From: DASTPP01 sp035762175
Lineage (GTDB): Bacteria; Myxococcota_A; Polyangia; Polyangiales; Polyangiaceae
DNA: 27,936 nt
Assembly: GCA_035762175.1 (NCBI GenBank)
Contig: DASTPP010000222.1
Coordinates: forward strand, 1 to 27,936
Direction of reading: 5' to 3'
The notes below the pieces were generated by a model. That model was not told the origin of the DNA and did not search any database. It worked only from the letters and a program-made list of their open reading frames with translations. Below, one piece after another: positions 18,842 to 27,318 of this stretch. A program made the translations under genes and the position numbers. Every line of letters begins with the position of its first letter. The first letter of the stretch is position 1.

Positions 18842-21800
18842 TCAGACCGACACGCGCTCGGCCCGGCGCAGCTGCTCGAGCGCGGCCTCGACGTCGGCCG
18901 GCTCGAGGTCGCGGAAGCGCAGCGAGGGCAGCGCCACGTCGCCGACCGGCGCCGCGAGCGAGCGCGGCCGCACCCGCGCCTCGCGCAGCACGTCGGTCAC
19001 GAAGCGCACGCGCTCGGCGTCGTCGCTCGGGGCGAGCAGGGCGCGGTAGGCCGTCACGACGTCGGCGACGTGCTCGGTGATGCGCTGCCGGTCGATCTCG
19101 GCCTCGGCGACGGCGGCGACGAGCGGCACGAGGCGGTAGGCCTGGTCGAGCGGCAGGTACATGCCGCGCGTCGTCTTGGCCACCGTCCGGAACACCTCTT
19201 CGGCCCCGACGTAGCTCGCGCGCAGCGTCGGCAGGCAGCCGAGCGCGTGCACGACCACGCCCATCTCGCGGCAGCTCTCGGCCTGCGTGTACCAGTGCTG
19301 GCCGCAGGGGCAGCCCTCCGGGAAGCCGTCCCCCCCCGGCTCGACCCCGTGCGGCGGGGCGTCGCCGACGAGCACCGCGACGCGCGCGGCGTTCGGACGC
19401 CAGTCGAGCCGCACTAGGTCGACCAGCCCGTCGGTGAGCGCCTCGGGCCCGTCGCCGCCGCCCGACGCGACCATCGACGCGACCGCCCGCCGGATGGCCT
19501 CGACGTCCTCGGTCAGGGGCACCGAGCGGCTGACGAAGCTCGCCTCCTGCGGCGGGTGGTCGCGGAAGGTCACGAGGCCGAGGCGCAGGCTGCGGGCGAG
19601 CGGCGAGGCGCGCAGCGTGTCGACGAGCTCGAGCAGGCGCGCTTTGACCTGGGCGATGTAGGGCCCCATGCTGCCCGTCTCGTCGACCAGGAACACGAGA
19701 TCGAGATCGCCGACGCCGCGGCCGCGCGACCACGCGATCACCTCGGCCGGGTAGGGCTCGATCTCGGGGCGCGTCGGGCGCGGCCGCTCGGGCGTTTGCG
19801 TCTGCTGCGCCGGCGGCGGGGCCGTGGTCGGGCGCGCGTGCGGCGCGGCGAGGCGCGCGCCGCAGCGGGCGCAGAAGGCCGGCCCCGAGGCGGCGTCGTA
19901 GCTCGCCCCGCAGGCGCCGCAGTAGCCCGTCCCGCCGCGCGCGGCGGCCGGGGCGGGGTACGCCCCGACGGGCGGCGGGTGGGGCGGGGGCGGGTAGGGA
20001 GGCGGCGGCAGCATCTCCTCGTCCTCGTCGTCGTCACCGCCGCCGACGATCGAGCCGACGAAGTCGGCGACGCGGCCGAGCAACCCGCCCTTGCGCGCGG
20101 ACCTCGCGACCTCCGACGACACGGCTCGAGGCTCCATCGGGCCGGGCGAGGGCGGCGCCATGCGCGAGCGCGCGGCGTCGGCCGGCGGGGCGGCCCGGGG
20201 CATGTGCTCGTCGGGCGTCGGCGCTCCCAGCGGCGGCGGCGCGCCCGTCGGCGGCAGCCCGCCGAACGCGGGCGGGGGCGCAGGCGGGCTGAGCATCTCG
20301 GGTGCCTGGGGCCTGGCGTAGGCGGCGGGCGCGGGCGGGGCGCCGAAGGACGCCGACACGCCGGGGGGGGCGAAGGCCGGCGAGGGCGCGGGCGGGGCGC
20401 CGAGCGACGGCGCCCCCGGGGCGGGCGGCGGGGCGTACCTGGCCATCGCGGGCGGGGCGCCGGGGGGCGGCGGGGCGTACCCGGCCGCGACGGGCGGGGC
20501 TCCGACCGGCGGCCGCGCGAAGCCGGCAGGCCCGGGGGGCGGGGGCGCGCCGGGACGCATGCCGCCGCCCGACGCCCCCTCTTCTTCGAACGAGGCCATG
20601 CCGCGCACGGCGCCGACCCCGGCGGCCGACGCCCGGGCCCTTGCGGCGCCGTCGGGCGCGGCGAGGCCCGGGGCGAGCGACGAGAGCTCGGACACCCCGG
20701 TCTCTTCGTCTTCGGACGAAAAACGTTCGGCGGGCGGCGCCGCCGGCACGTCGACGCGCTGGGGCGGGCGCGCGGGGTCGCCCACGACCTCGCTGTCCTC
20801 GGCGATGAGCGCCGTGTAGGGGCTCATCAGCCCGTGCCGCAGCGCGAGCCCGAGCACCTCGGCCCGCACGTCGCCCGCCTCGTCGGGCGCCTGCGCGAGC
20901 CGGTCGAGGCGCGCCTCGATGCGCGCGCGCGCCCAGAGCCGCTCGAGGCCCGGCACCTCGTCGGACGCGGCGGGCAGGCGCACGTCGATCTCTTGCCGGA
21001 AGGGCCGGCCCTGCGCCGTCTCGCCCCGCAGGACGAGGCGGCTCGGCCCCTCGCCCGTGAAGCGCCCGAGCAGCTGCACGGGCTGGCCGCCGAAGAGGTC
21101 GGGCAGGGGGCTCGGGTAGACGTCGGCGGGCATGGCGTCGTCCCACTCGAGGCGCAGGTTGCGCAAGACCGGCCCGGCCTGCCCCACCCGGCGCGCGAAG
21201 CGGCCCGCGACGACTTCGACGTCTTCGCCCGGCAAGAGCACGTCGCTCGCGCCGCCGCCGACGCGCGCGAGCTTGTCGACCAGGTAGCGGTTGACCGAAG
21301 GCCCCACGCCGAGCACGAAGAGCCGCGCCCGGGGCGGCGCGACGATCGCGCCCGCCTTGCGCAAGAGCCGGCCCTCGTTGCCGAGCGCCGCGTCGGTGAT
21401 GAGCACGACGACGCGCACCCGCCCCGGCCGCTCGGGCAGCTTGGCCGCGCGCTCGAGCGCCTGCTCGAGCTCGGTGCCGCCGCGCGCCTTGAGCCCGGCG
21501 AGGAAGGCCGCCGCGCGCCGGCCGAGGTCGGGCTCGCAGGGCGCCCACCCGTCGCCCCGCCCGTCGAGCGCGACGCGCTCGTGGTCGAAGGCGACGAGCT
21601 GCACCGCGTCGGCCGGGTCGAGCTCTTCGAGCACCCGCGCCACCACCCGCCGCGCCTGCTCGAGGCTGCCGCCCCGCATCGAGCGCGAGCGGTCGACGAG
21701 GATGATGACGTCGCGCGGCAGCGACCCGCGGTCGGTCACCCGCTCGGCGCTCGCCGCCACCATCACGCCGCAGTACGAGCAGCGCCAGGCCGGCCCGATC

Positions 21801-22729
21801 TCGGGCAGCGTGACGAGCGAGCCCGCGTCGCGCATCGCCCCGCCGCAGTTGCCGCAGGTGAGCGCCTGCCCCTCGCCGCTCGGCGCCCGCTTGCCCGCCG
21901 CCAGCGCCTCGGGGTCGACCGAGGGCGGCCGCACGACCAGCAGGAAGGTGCCCGGCCGCCCCGCCTGCCGCTCGAAGTGCGCGTCCGCCCGCACCCCCCG
22001 CCGCGCGTCGCGGAAGGCGAGCACGAAGTCGCGGTTCGGCAGCGTCTCGGACGGGTGCAGCCGCACCCGCCACCGCTTCGGGCCGAGCGAGTCGACCGCG
22101 AGCCGATGCGAGGGCGAGCGCGGCTCCGAGCCGTGCTCGGCCTCGACGTCGACCACCACGCTCACGTCGGCCGAGCGCTCGCCCGTCGGCACGCTCGGCG
22201 GGCGCACCCGCCCGAGGTCGGGCACCTCGCTCGTGCCCCCCGCCCGCCCCGCCGGGGCCCCCGGCGCGTAGCGCTCGGGCGCCACCATCGGGAAGACGAA
22301 GCGCCACTCGCCGTCGTCGAACGCGAGCCGCTCTTGGTACGCCAGCGTCACCTCGATCGCCTGCCCCGGCGGCACGTTCGCCGCCGAGAGCGTGAAGAGG
22401 TTCGGCCGATCTTGCTCGAGCAGCGTCGCCGCCCGGCCCTCGCTGCGCGCCCGCTCGTAGGCGCGCTTGGCCTCCTCTTTCTCCTTCACCACCCCCCGCA
22501 CCGTGCGCCCCCCGATGCGCATCACCATCTCGAAGACCGACGCCTCGTGCGGCAGCGGGAAGAGGTACACCGCCTCGATCGGCACCGCGCTCGTGTTGCG
22601 GAACACCTGCCGCACCCGCACCGTGGCGACCGGCCCGCTCACCTTCGCCTCGACCTCGGTGCGCTCGAGGGGCAACACCACGCCCGCCGACGTCCGGAGC
22701 GTGCCCTGCGTGACGCGTTCTTCGTTCAT
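18842..22729 (-). CDS. VIT / zinc ribbon / vWA / Pro-rich / zinc ribbon / vWA protein
   Basis: A 1295-residue protein from the ATG at 22729. A VIT domain (about 10-145, with VRVRQVFRNTSAVPIEAVYL and AYERARSEGRAATLLEQDRP) is followed by a beta-rich region. A Cys4 zinc ribbon (C292, C295, C317, C320) precedes the first vWA domain (339-500) with MIDAS residues in DRSRS (346-350), GGTE (418-421) and TDAA (445-448). After a helical region, residues about 690-930 are Pro/Ala/Gly-rich and disordered, with an amphipathic patch GGLLGRVADFVGSIVGGG and an Asp/Glu run. A second Cys4 ribbon (C937, C940, C953, C956) and a second, different vWA domain (about 1008-1210, DETGSMG at 1016-1022, GDAPPH at 1122-1127) follow. 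There is no signal peptide, so it is probably cytoplasmic. VIT-vWA proteins are protein-interaction scaffolds; the partner is unknown. It is divergent from the MerR gene. Confidence 0.92.
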   Translation of the reverse strand: MNEERVTQGTLRTSAGVVLPLERTEVEAKVSGPVATVRVRQVFRNTSAVPIEAVYLFPLPHEASVFEMVMRIGGRTVRGVVKEKEEAKRAYERARSEGRAATLLEQDRPNLFTLSAANVPPGQAIEVTLAYQERLAFDDGEWRFVFPMVAPERYAPGAPAGRAGGTSEVPDLGRVRPPSVPTGERSADVSVVVDVEAEHGSEPRSPSHRLAVDSLGPKRWRVRLHPSETLPNRDFVLAFRDARRGVRADAHFERQAGRPGTFLLVVRPPSVDPEALAAGKRAPSGEGQALTCGNCGGAMRDAGSLVTLPEIGPAWRCSYCGVMVAASAERVTDRGSLPRDVIILVDRSRSMRGGSLEQARRVVARVLEELDPADAVQLVAFDHERVALDGRGDGWAPCEPDLGRRAAAFLAGLKARGGTELEQALERAAKLPERPGRVRVVVLITDAALGNEGRLLRKAGAIVAPPRARLFVLGVGPSVNRYLVDKLARVGGGASDVLLPGEDVEVVAGRFARRVGQAGPVLRNLRLEWDDAMPADVYPSPLPDLFGGQPVQLLGRFTGEGPSRLVLRGETAQGRPFRQEIDVRLPAASDEVPGLERLWARARIEARLDRLAQAPDEAGDVRAEVLGLALRHGLMSPYTALIAEDSEVVGDPARPPQRVDVPAAPPAERFSSEDEETGVSELSSLAPGLAAPDGAARARASAAGVGAVRGMASFEEEGASGGGMRPGAPPPPGPAGFARPPVGAPPVAAGYAPPPPGAPPAMARYAPPPAPGAPSLGAPPAPSPAFAPPGVSASFGAPPAPAAYARPQAPEMLSPPAPPPAFGGLPPTGAPPPLGAPTPDEHMPRAAPPADAARSRMAPPSPGPMEPRAVSSEVARSARKGGLLGRVADFVGSIVGGGDDDEDEEMLPPPPYPPPPHPPPVGAYPAPAAARGGTGYCGACGASYDAASGPAFCARCGARLAAPHARPTTAPPPAQQTQTPERPRPTRPEIEPYPAEVIAWSRGRGVGDLDLVFLVDETGSMGPYIAQVKARLLELVDTLRASPLARSLRLGLVTFRDHPPQEASFVSRSVPLTEDVEAIRRAVASMVASGGGDGPEALTDGLVDLVRLDWRPNAARVAVLVGDAPPHGVEPGGDGFPEGCPCGQHWYTQAESCREMGVVVHALGCLPTLRASYVGAEEVFRTVAKTTRGMYLPLDQAYRLVPLVAAVAEAEIDRQRITEHVADVVTAYRALLAPSDDAERVRFVTDVLREARVRPRSLAAPVGDVALPSLRFRDLEPADVEAALEQLRRAERVSV
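20120..20551 (-). repeat. Pro/Ala/Gly-rich low-complexity tract in the vWA protein
   Basis: Irregular short repeats encode units such as GAPPAMARYAPPPAPGAP and FGAPPAPAAYARPQAP (residues about 727-870). This looks like a flexible linker between the two vWA halves rather than a folded domain. Confidence 0.75.
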
Positions 22730-22737
22730 GCACGGGG

Positions 22738-22743
22738 ATGGTA
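22738..22743 (-). promoter_or_regulatory. -10-like box of the VIT/vWA gene
   Basis: TACCAT on the minus strand ends 8 nt before the ATG at 22729, with no Shine-Dalgarno in between. It fits the leaderless pattern seen at other starts here. No TTG-type -35 is visible. Confidence 0.35.
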
Positions 22744-22964
22744 CGTGCTCTCCGCGCGTATTGCCCCGCCGCTCGCCGCGCGCCCCGTCACCGCCGCCAC
22801 GGGGTAGCCCGTCGCTCCGCCGCCCACCTGCCCGCACGCCCCGGCGCCCGCGGCCCCGAACCCCCCAACCTAAGCACTCCGCTCCCGCCCCGCCGGCGCT
22901 CGCCGCCCCGATCGAGGGTTCGAACGGTTTCCCCCAAAAAGGAGCCAAAAACGTAGGGTCTTAA

Positions 22965-22993
22965 TTGACAGTGTCATATGACAGTGTCACATT
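22965..22993 (+). promoter_or_regulatory. MerR-type promoter with two copies of an 11-bp palindrome
   Basis: TGACAGTGTCA occurs twice (22966-22976 and 22979-22989), separated by TA, in an AT-rich island. Each copy is a 5-1-5 palindrome, and their centres are 13 bp apart. TTGACA (22965-22970) is a perfect -35, and CACATT (22988-22993) 17 bp later is a plausible -10 that ends 9 nt before the MerR ATG. The operator therefore covers the whole core promoter, as expected for autoregulation by the adjacent MerR protein. Confidence 0.75.
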
Positions 22994-23002
22994 GAGCCCA
23001 CG

Positions 23003-23806
23003 ATGGTTGAGCCGGGCTGGCCCCTCGACGAGCTAGCGCGCCGAACGACGGCGGCGCTCCGGCGCGTCGCGCTCGCGCCGGCGAGCGGTCGCGTCCGCGA
23101 TCTGCCCGACCCCCGCACCATTCGCTATTACACGACGCTCGGCCTGCTCGATCGGCCGCAGGGCTACCGGGGCCGGGTCGCGCTCTACGGCGCGCGGCAC
23201 CTCTTGCAGCTCGTCGCGATCAAGCGCTTGCAGGCCGAGGGCCGCGCGCTCAGCGAGGTGCAGCGGCGCCTTTACGGCCTCACCGACGCCGAGCTCGCGT
23301 CGCTGGCGGCGCTGCCGCCGGGCGTCGTCGAGCTGCCCTCGGGCCCGCCGGGCGAGGCGGCCTCGGCGGCCCCTTCGCGCCCCGCCGCCCGCCCTTTTTG
23401 GAAGGCGGGGCCCCCCACCCAGGCCCCCACGACGCCGGCCCCGCGAGGCCCTCTCGCCCCGCCCGCGGGGCCCCGCGACCCCGCCGACGGGGCCGGCTCT
23501 GCTTCGCCCGGGGCGCCCGCCTCGGGGCGACTCGACGCGTCGGCGTCGCCCGGGGCGCCCGCCTCGGCGCGATTCGAGGCGTCGGCGCCGCCCGGCGCGC
23601 GGGCCCCGGGGCGACTCGACGCGGGCGAGCCGCCGCCCGGTGCGCCGCTCGCGCTGCGGCTCGCCCCCTCGGCGCTGCTGATCCTCGAGCGCCCCGGCGG
23701 CGCCCTCACGGACGACGACGAGCGGGCGCTGCGCGAGGCGGCGGCGCCGCTCGTGCGCTGGCTCGCGGCGCGCATCCCCCCCCTCGAACCCCCGGACGAG
23801 AGCTGA
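23003..23806 (+). CDS. MerR-family transcriptional regulator with a long Pro/Ala-rich tail
   Basis: A 267-residue DNA-binding protein. Residues about 8-95 are a MerR winged-helix region: DPRTIRYYTTLGLLDRP (helix and wing), then GYRGRVALYGARHLLQLVAI and a helix with KRLQAEGRALSEVQRRLYGL. Instead of the usual dimerising coiled coil and effector domain, residues about 110-215 are Pro/Ala/Gly-rich with a 14-residue unit repeated three times. A short C-terminal folded segment (about 215-267, LALRLAPSALLILERPGGAL and on) follows. It probably binds the paired palindromes in its own promoter and so controls itself and the VIT/vWA gene that starts 4 bp after its stop. No Cys cluster for metal sensing is visible. 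The ATG at 23003 sits at the predicted transcription start, suggesting a leaderless mRNA. Confidence 0.9.
   Translation: MVEPGWPLDELARRTTAALRRVALAPASGRVRDLPDPRTIRYYTTLGLLDRPQGYRGRVALYGARHLLQLVAIKRLQAEGRALSEVQRRLYGLTDAELASLAALPPGVVELPSGPPGEAASAAPSRPAARPFWKAGPPTQAPTTPAPRGPLAPPAGPRDPADGAGSASPGAPASGRLDASASPGAPASARFEASAPPGARAPGRLDAGEPPPGAPLALRLAPSALLILERPGGALTDDDERALREAAAPLVRWLAARIPPLEPPDES
23504..23629 (+). repeat. Three tandem copies of a 42-bp unit within the MerR gene
   Basis: Units 23504-23545, 23546-23587 and 23588-23629 encode SPGAPASGRLDASA, SPGAPASARFEASA and a diverged PPGARAPGRLDAGE. Copies 1 and 2 are nearly identical in DNA and copy 3 is more diverged. The unit is 14 codons, so copy-number change keeps the frame. 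Confidence 0.85.
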
Positions 23807-23810
23807 ACCC

Positions 23811-26800
23811 ATGACGATTCCCGCGCTTTTGCCCCTGTCCACGAACGACGCGTCCGAAGGCGAAGTCGGGCCCGCGCGGCCCGCGGGGCTGCGCTGCGAG
23901 CGGGGCCCGCTGCCGCTCCGCGCGGTCGACGTGCACGCGAAGATCGTCGGCCTGTCGGCCGAGGTGCTCGTGACGCAGATCTTCGGCAACGACTTCGACG
24001 GGCCGATCGAGGCGACGTACACCTTCCCGCTGCCCGACCGCGCGGCGGTCAACGAGTGCCGCGTCTCGCTCGGGGGCCGCCGGCTGCGGGCGGTCTTGCG
24101 CGAGCGGGGCGAGGCGCGCGAGGGCTACGCGCGCGCCGTCGCGGCGGGTCGGCGGGCGGCGCTCGCCGAAGAAGACCGGCCCGACGTCTTCACCACCACG
24201 CTCGGCAACCTCGGGCCCGGCGAGCAGGCCGAGGTGCGCCTCTCGCTCGTCGTGCCGCTCGACGCCCGCGACGGCGAGGCGACCTTCCGCTTTCCGCTGG
24301 TGGTCGCCCCGCGCTACGTGCCGGGCGCGCCGCTCGGCGAGCCGCCCGCGGGCCCGGGCGTCGTCGGCGACACCGACCGGGTGCCCGACGCCTCGCGCGT
24401 CAGCCCGCCGCGGCTCGCGCCCGGGGGGCCGAGCCCGGTGCGGCTCTCGCTCACCATCGATCTCGAGGCGCCCGGGCGCGAGCTCGGCGAGCTGCGCTCG
24501 AGCCTGCACCGGCTCGACGTCGAAGCGCGGCCCTGGGGCTACCGGCTGACGCTGCCGCCGGGCGAGCGGCTCGATCGCGACGTGGTCGTGCGCTTCCGCG
24601 AGCGGCGCCCGGGCACGCCGGCGCGCCTGCTCGTGCAGCGCGACCGCGCGGGCGACGGCGCCACCTTCGCTCTGACGATCGACCCCGAGCCGGCCGGGGG
24701 GGCCTCGCCGCCGCGCGACGTCGTGTTCGTGCTCGACCGCTCCGGCAGCATGGAAGGCTGGAAGATGACGAGCGCGCGCCGCGCCGCCATGACCATGATC
24801 GACGCGCTCGGCGAGCGCGACCGCTTCGCCGTCATCGCCTTCGACGACCGGGCCGAGTCCCCGCAGGGGGGCCCGAACGGGCTCGCGCTCGCGCCCGCCA
24901 CCTTCCGCCACCGCAGCGAGGCGCTCGCCTTCCTCGAGCGGCTCGGCGCCCGCGGCGGCACCGAGATGGGCGGGCCGCTGCTCGAGGCCGCGCGCCTCCT
25001 GCAGGCCGACGCGTCGCGCCGGCGCGCCGTCGTGCTCGTCACCGACGGGCAGGTGTCGCAAGAAGACGAGATCCTGGGCCCGCTCGGCCGCTCGGCGGGG
25101 CGGGTGCCGGTCGCCGCCGTCGGCATCGACAGCGCGGTCAACGCGGGCTTTCTGCAGCGGCTCGCCGCGCTGACGGGCGGCTTCTGCGAGCTGGTCGAGT
25201 CCGAGGCGCGGCTCGAGGCGGTGCTCGAGGCGCTGCACGCCCGGCTCTCGGCCCCGACGCTGACCGACCTCGATCTCGAGTTCGACGGCGCGAGCCTCGA
25301 CCCCGAGTCGCTGACGCCGCGCCGCCTCGGGGCGGTCTTCCCGGGCGTGCCGCTGCGCGTGCAGGGCCGCTTCCGCCGGGCCTCCGACGCGGCCGCCGTC
25401 CGCGTGCGGGCGCGCGACGCGGGCGGCGCCGCCTGGTCGACCTCGGCGCCGGCGTCGTTCACCGACAACCGCGCGCTCCACCCGCTCTGGGCGCGCGCCC
25501 GCCTGCGCGATCTCGAAGACCGTTACCTCGTCGACCGCCACTTGCAGGCCGAGCTCGAGCGCGCCATCGTCAAGACCTCGCTCGAGGCCGGCGTGCTCAG
25601 CCGCTTCACGGCGTTTCTGGTGGTCGACGAAGAACGGGCGCGCGCCCCCGGCGAGCCGCTGCGCTCGGTCGCGCAGCCGGTCGAGACGCCGGCCGGCTGG
25701 GCCGAGCACCGAGAGCTCCGCCACGAGATCCTCTCGACAGATAGCCTGTTCCGCTTCCCCGAAGCGGACGACAGCGACGACGAGGTGCAGACCCTGGTGC
25801 TGGCGTCGCGCCTGGCGTCGCCCGCCGCGCCGCCCCCGCCCGCCGCGCCGCGCCGGCCCCGCCCGGGCGAGGGGCAGGCGCAGACGCGCGCCGGCGTCAT
25901 CAGGGGCAAGATCGTCAACCTCGCGCCCGAGCAGGCGCGAGGCGGGCCGACCGATGCCCGCACCGACGTCTACGCGCTCGGGCTGCTGCTCTACGAGCTC
26001 GTCGGGGGCCAGAGCCCCTTCCGCGGCGGCAGCGACTTCGAGACGCTCGAGGCGATCCTGACCCGCCCGGCGCCCCCGCTGGCCGTCGCCCACGCGCCGC
26101 TCGCCGCGCTCGTCGCGCGCGCCCTCGAGAGAGACCCCGAAGACCGCTTCGACGACGCCGCCGCGTTCGGCGCCGCCCTCGACCGCCTCCTCGTCGAGGG
26201 CGCTGCCCCCGGCCCGGCCGACTTCGAGGCCTTCCTCGAAGGGCTCGTTCCGGGCGCGCGCGCCCGCTCCGCCGACCTGCTCGCGCGGGCCTCGGCCGAC
26301 GCGGCGGGCGGCCCGCCGGGACGCCTCCGCCCCATCGCCGAGCTCGGTACGGGCTCGCTGGCCTCGACCTGGCTCGCCCTGCGCCGCGACGAGCAGGGGC
26401 GGGCGACGGCGCTCGTCGTGCGGGCCTTGCACGAGGCCTACGGCGAAGGCAGCGAGCTGCGCGAGCTCTTCCTCGACGAGGCCTCGCTCGAGCACCCCAA
26501 CGTCGTGCGCGTGCTCGAAGCCGGCGAGACCTCCGAGGGGCTCGCGTACCTGGCGACCGAGTACGTCGACGGCGTCACGCTCGACGCCATCCTGCGCGCG
26601 CTCCGCCGGCAAGGCGGCGGGCTCGGCGCCTCCCCCATCGCCGTCGCCATCGTGCGGCAGGTGGCCGAGGCGCTCGCGTTCGCGCACGCCCTGCGAGACG
26701 GTTCGGGCAAGCCGCTCGGCTGGTACCACGGCCGCCTCCGCCCCGAGTACGTGCTCGTCGGCTTCGACGGGGTCGTGAAGGTCAAGGGCTTCGGGCCCGC

Positions 26801-27134
26801 GCCTGCGCCCGAATTCTCGCCCCAAAGGAGCAAGACGCCCTTGCCCCTCGTGCTCGAGCGGCCGCCGGCCGGCCCGCCGCCGAGCCCCCAGCCGCCCGCC
26901 CCGCGAGGTGACCACCGGCCCCCGGTCCCGGCGTCCGAACCCAAGGTCGTGATCGCCGAGCACGCCAGCGGGCCCCATGCTTCGGCCGCGCGGCCTGGCG
27001 GCCGACCCCCGGCGCCCAAGGGCGCTCTGGCCTCGGGCGGCCCCGACGCGGCGGCGCCCGAGCTCCCGCCGGCCGCGCCCGCGGGCTTCTTCCAGACCCT
27101 CCGGCGCAAGTTCTGGGGCGGCCACTCGCCCTGA
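23811..27134 (+). CDS. VIT-vWA protein fused to a kinase-like region in swapped order (permuted pseudokinase)
   Basis: A 1107-residue protein. VIT domain about 38-155 (AEVLVTQIFGNDFDGPIEAT, YTFPLPDRAAVNECRV); vWA domain about 302-480 with MIDAS residues in DRSGS (309-313), GGTE (382-385) and TDG (411-413); then a helical region with SRFTAFLVVDEE. Residues 693-812 match the second half of a myxobacterial kinase: GVIRGKIVNLAPEQARGG (APE motif), DARTDVYALGLLLYEL, RDPEDRF. After a short linker, residues about 838-1000 match the first half: IAELGTGSLASTW (glycine loop), ALVVRAL (Lys replaced by R871), a helix with Glu890 before HPNVV, WYHGRLRPEY (HRD is HGR, Asn is Tyr) and KGFG (DFG is GFG). A Pro-rich tail ends in FFQTLRRKFWGG. 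Catalysis is unlikely; ATP binding is doubtful. It starts 4 bp after the MerR gene and is surely in its operon. There is no signal peptide. Confidence 0.93.
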   Translation: MTIPALLPLSTNDASEGEVGPARPAGLRCERGPLPLRAVDVHAKIVGLSAEVLVTQIFGNDFDGPIEATYTFPLPDRAAVNECRVSLGGRRLRAVLRERGEAREGYARAVAAGRRAALAEEDRPDVFTTTLGNLGPGEQAEVRLSLVVPLDARDGEATFRFPLVVAPRYVPGAPLGEPPAGPGVVGDTDRVPDASRVSPPRLAPGGPSPVRLSLTIDLEAPGRELGELRSSLHRLDVEARPWGYRLTLPPGERLDRDVVVRFRERRPGTPARLLVQRDRAGDGATFALTIDPEPAGGASPPRDVVFVLDRSGSMEGWKMTSARRAAMTMIDALGERDRFAVIAFDDRAESPQGGPNGLALAPATFRHRSEALAFLERLGARGGTEMGGPLLEAARLLQADASRRRAVVLVTDGQVSQEDEILGPLGRSAGRVPVAAVGIDSAVNAGFLQRLAALTGGFCELVESEARLEAVLEALHARLSAPTLTDLDLEFDGASLDPESLTPRRLGAVFPGVPLRVQGRFRRASDAAAVRVRARDAGGAAWSTSAPASFTDNRALHPLWARARLRDLEDRYLVDRHLQAELERAIVKTSLEAGVLSRFTAFLVVDEERARAPGEPLRSVAQPVETPAGWAEHRELRHEILSTDSLFRFPEADDSDDEVQTLVLASRLASPAAPPPPAAPRRPRPGEGQAQTRAGVIRGKIVNLAPEQARGGPTDARTDVYALGLLLYELVGGQSPFRGGSDFETLEAILTRPAPPLAVAHAPLAALVARALERDPEDRFDDAAAFGAALDRLLVEGAAPGPADFEAFLEGLVPGARARSADLLARASADAAGGPPGRLRPIAELGTGSLASTWLALRRDEQGRATALVVRALHEAYGEGSELRELFLDEASLEHPNVVRVLEAGETSEGLAYLATEYVDGVTLDAILRALRRQGGGLGASPIAVAIVRQVAEALAFAHALRDGSGKPLGWYHGRLRPEYVLVGFDGVVKVKGFGPAPAPEFSPQRSKTPLPLVLERPPAGPPPSPQPPAPRGDHRPPVPASEPKVVIAEHASGPHASAARPGGRPPAPKGALASGGPDAAAPELPPAAPAGFFQTLRRKFWGGHSP

Positions 27135-27221
27135 CGCTGCCGGGCTCGGCGCTCGGAGCTGGGCCCGGGTGAGCCACGCCCCCCAAACCCGGACACAGCC
27201 GCCATACGTCGGCGCCCGCCT

Positions 27222-27236
27222 CCCCCTTGCAGGGGG
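27222..27236 (+). terminator. Small hairpin after the VIT-vWA-kinase-like gene
   Basis: CCCCCT (27222-27227) pairs with AGGGGG (27231-27236) around a 3-nt loop, 88 nt after the stop and before the next gene. It is followed by CCATTT, with only a short T run, so termination is uncertain. Confidence 0.35.
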
Positions 27237-27309
27237 CCATTTCCGGCCATGGCGCGCGGGTTGCCGATGCCTGACCTTCCGAAGCGTTTGTACCTTGGTC
27301 TAACGCCAC

Positions 27310-27314
27310 GGAGG
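27310..27314 (+). promoter_or_regulatory. Ribosome binding site of the vWA lipoprotein gene
   Basis: GGAGG lies 4 nt before the ATG at 27319 and supports this start. Confidence 0.7.
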
Positions 27315-27318
27315 CCCC

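Larger units (their letters stand above)
22730..23002. other. Divergent intergenic region of the VIT/vWA locus
   Basis: This 273-bp gap is the longest non-coding stretch. It holds TACCAT (22743-22738, minus) 8 nt before the minus-strand ATG at 22729, an AT-richer patch around 22926-22950, and the double-palindrome promoter of the MerR gene at 22965-22993. I see no protein-like ORF in it. Confidence 0.7.
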
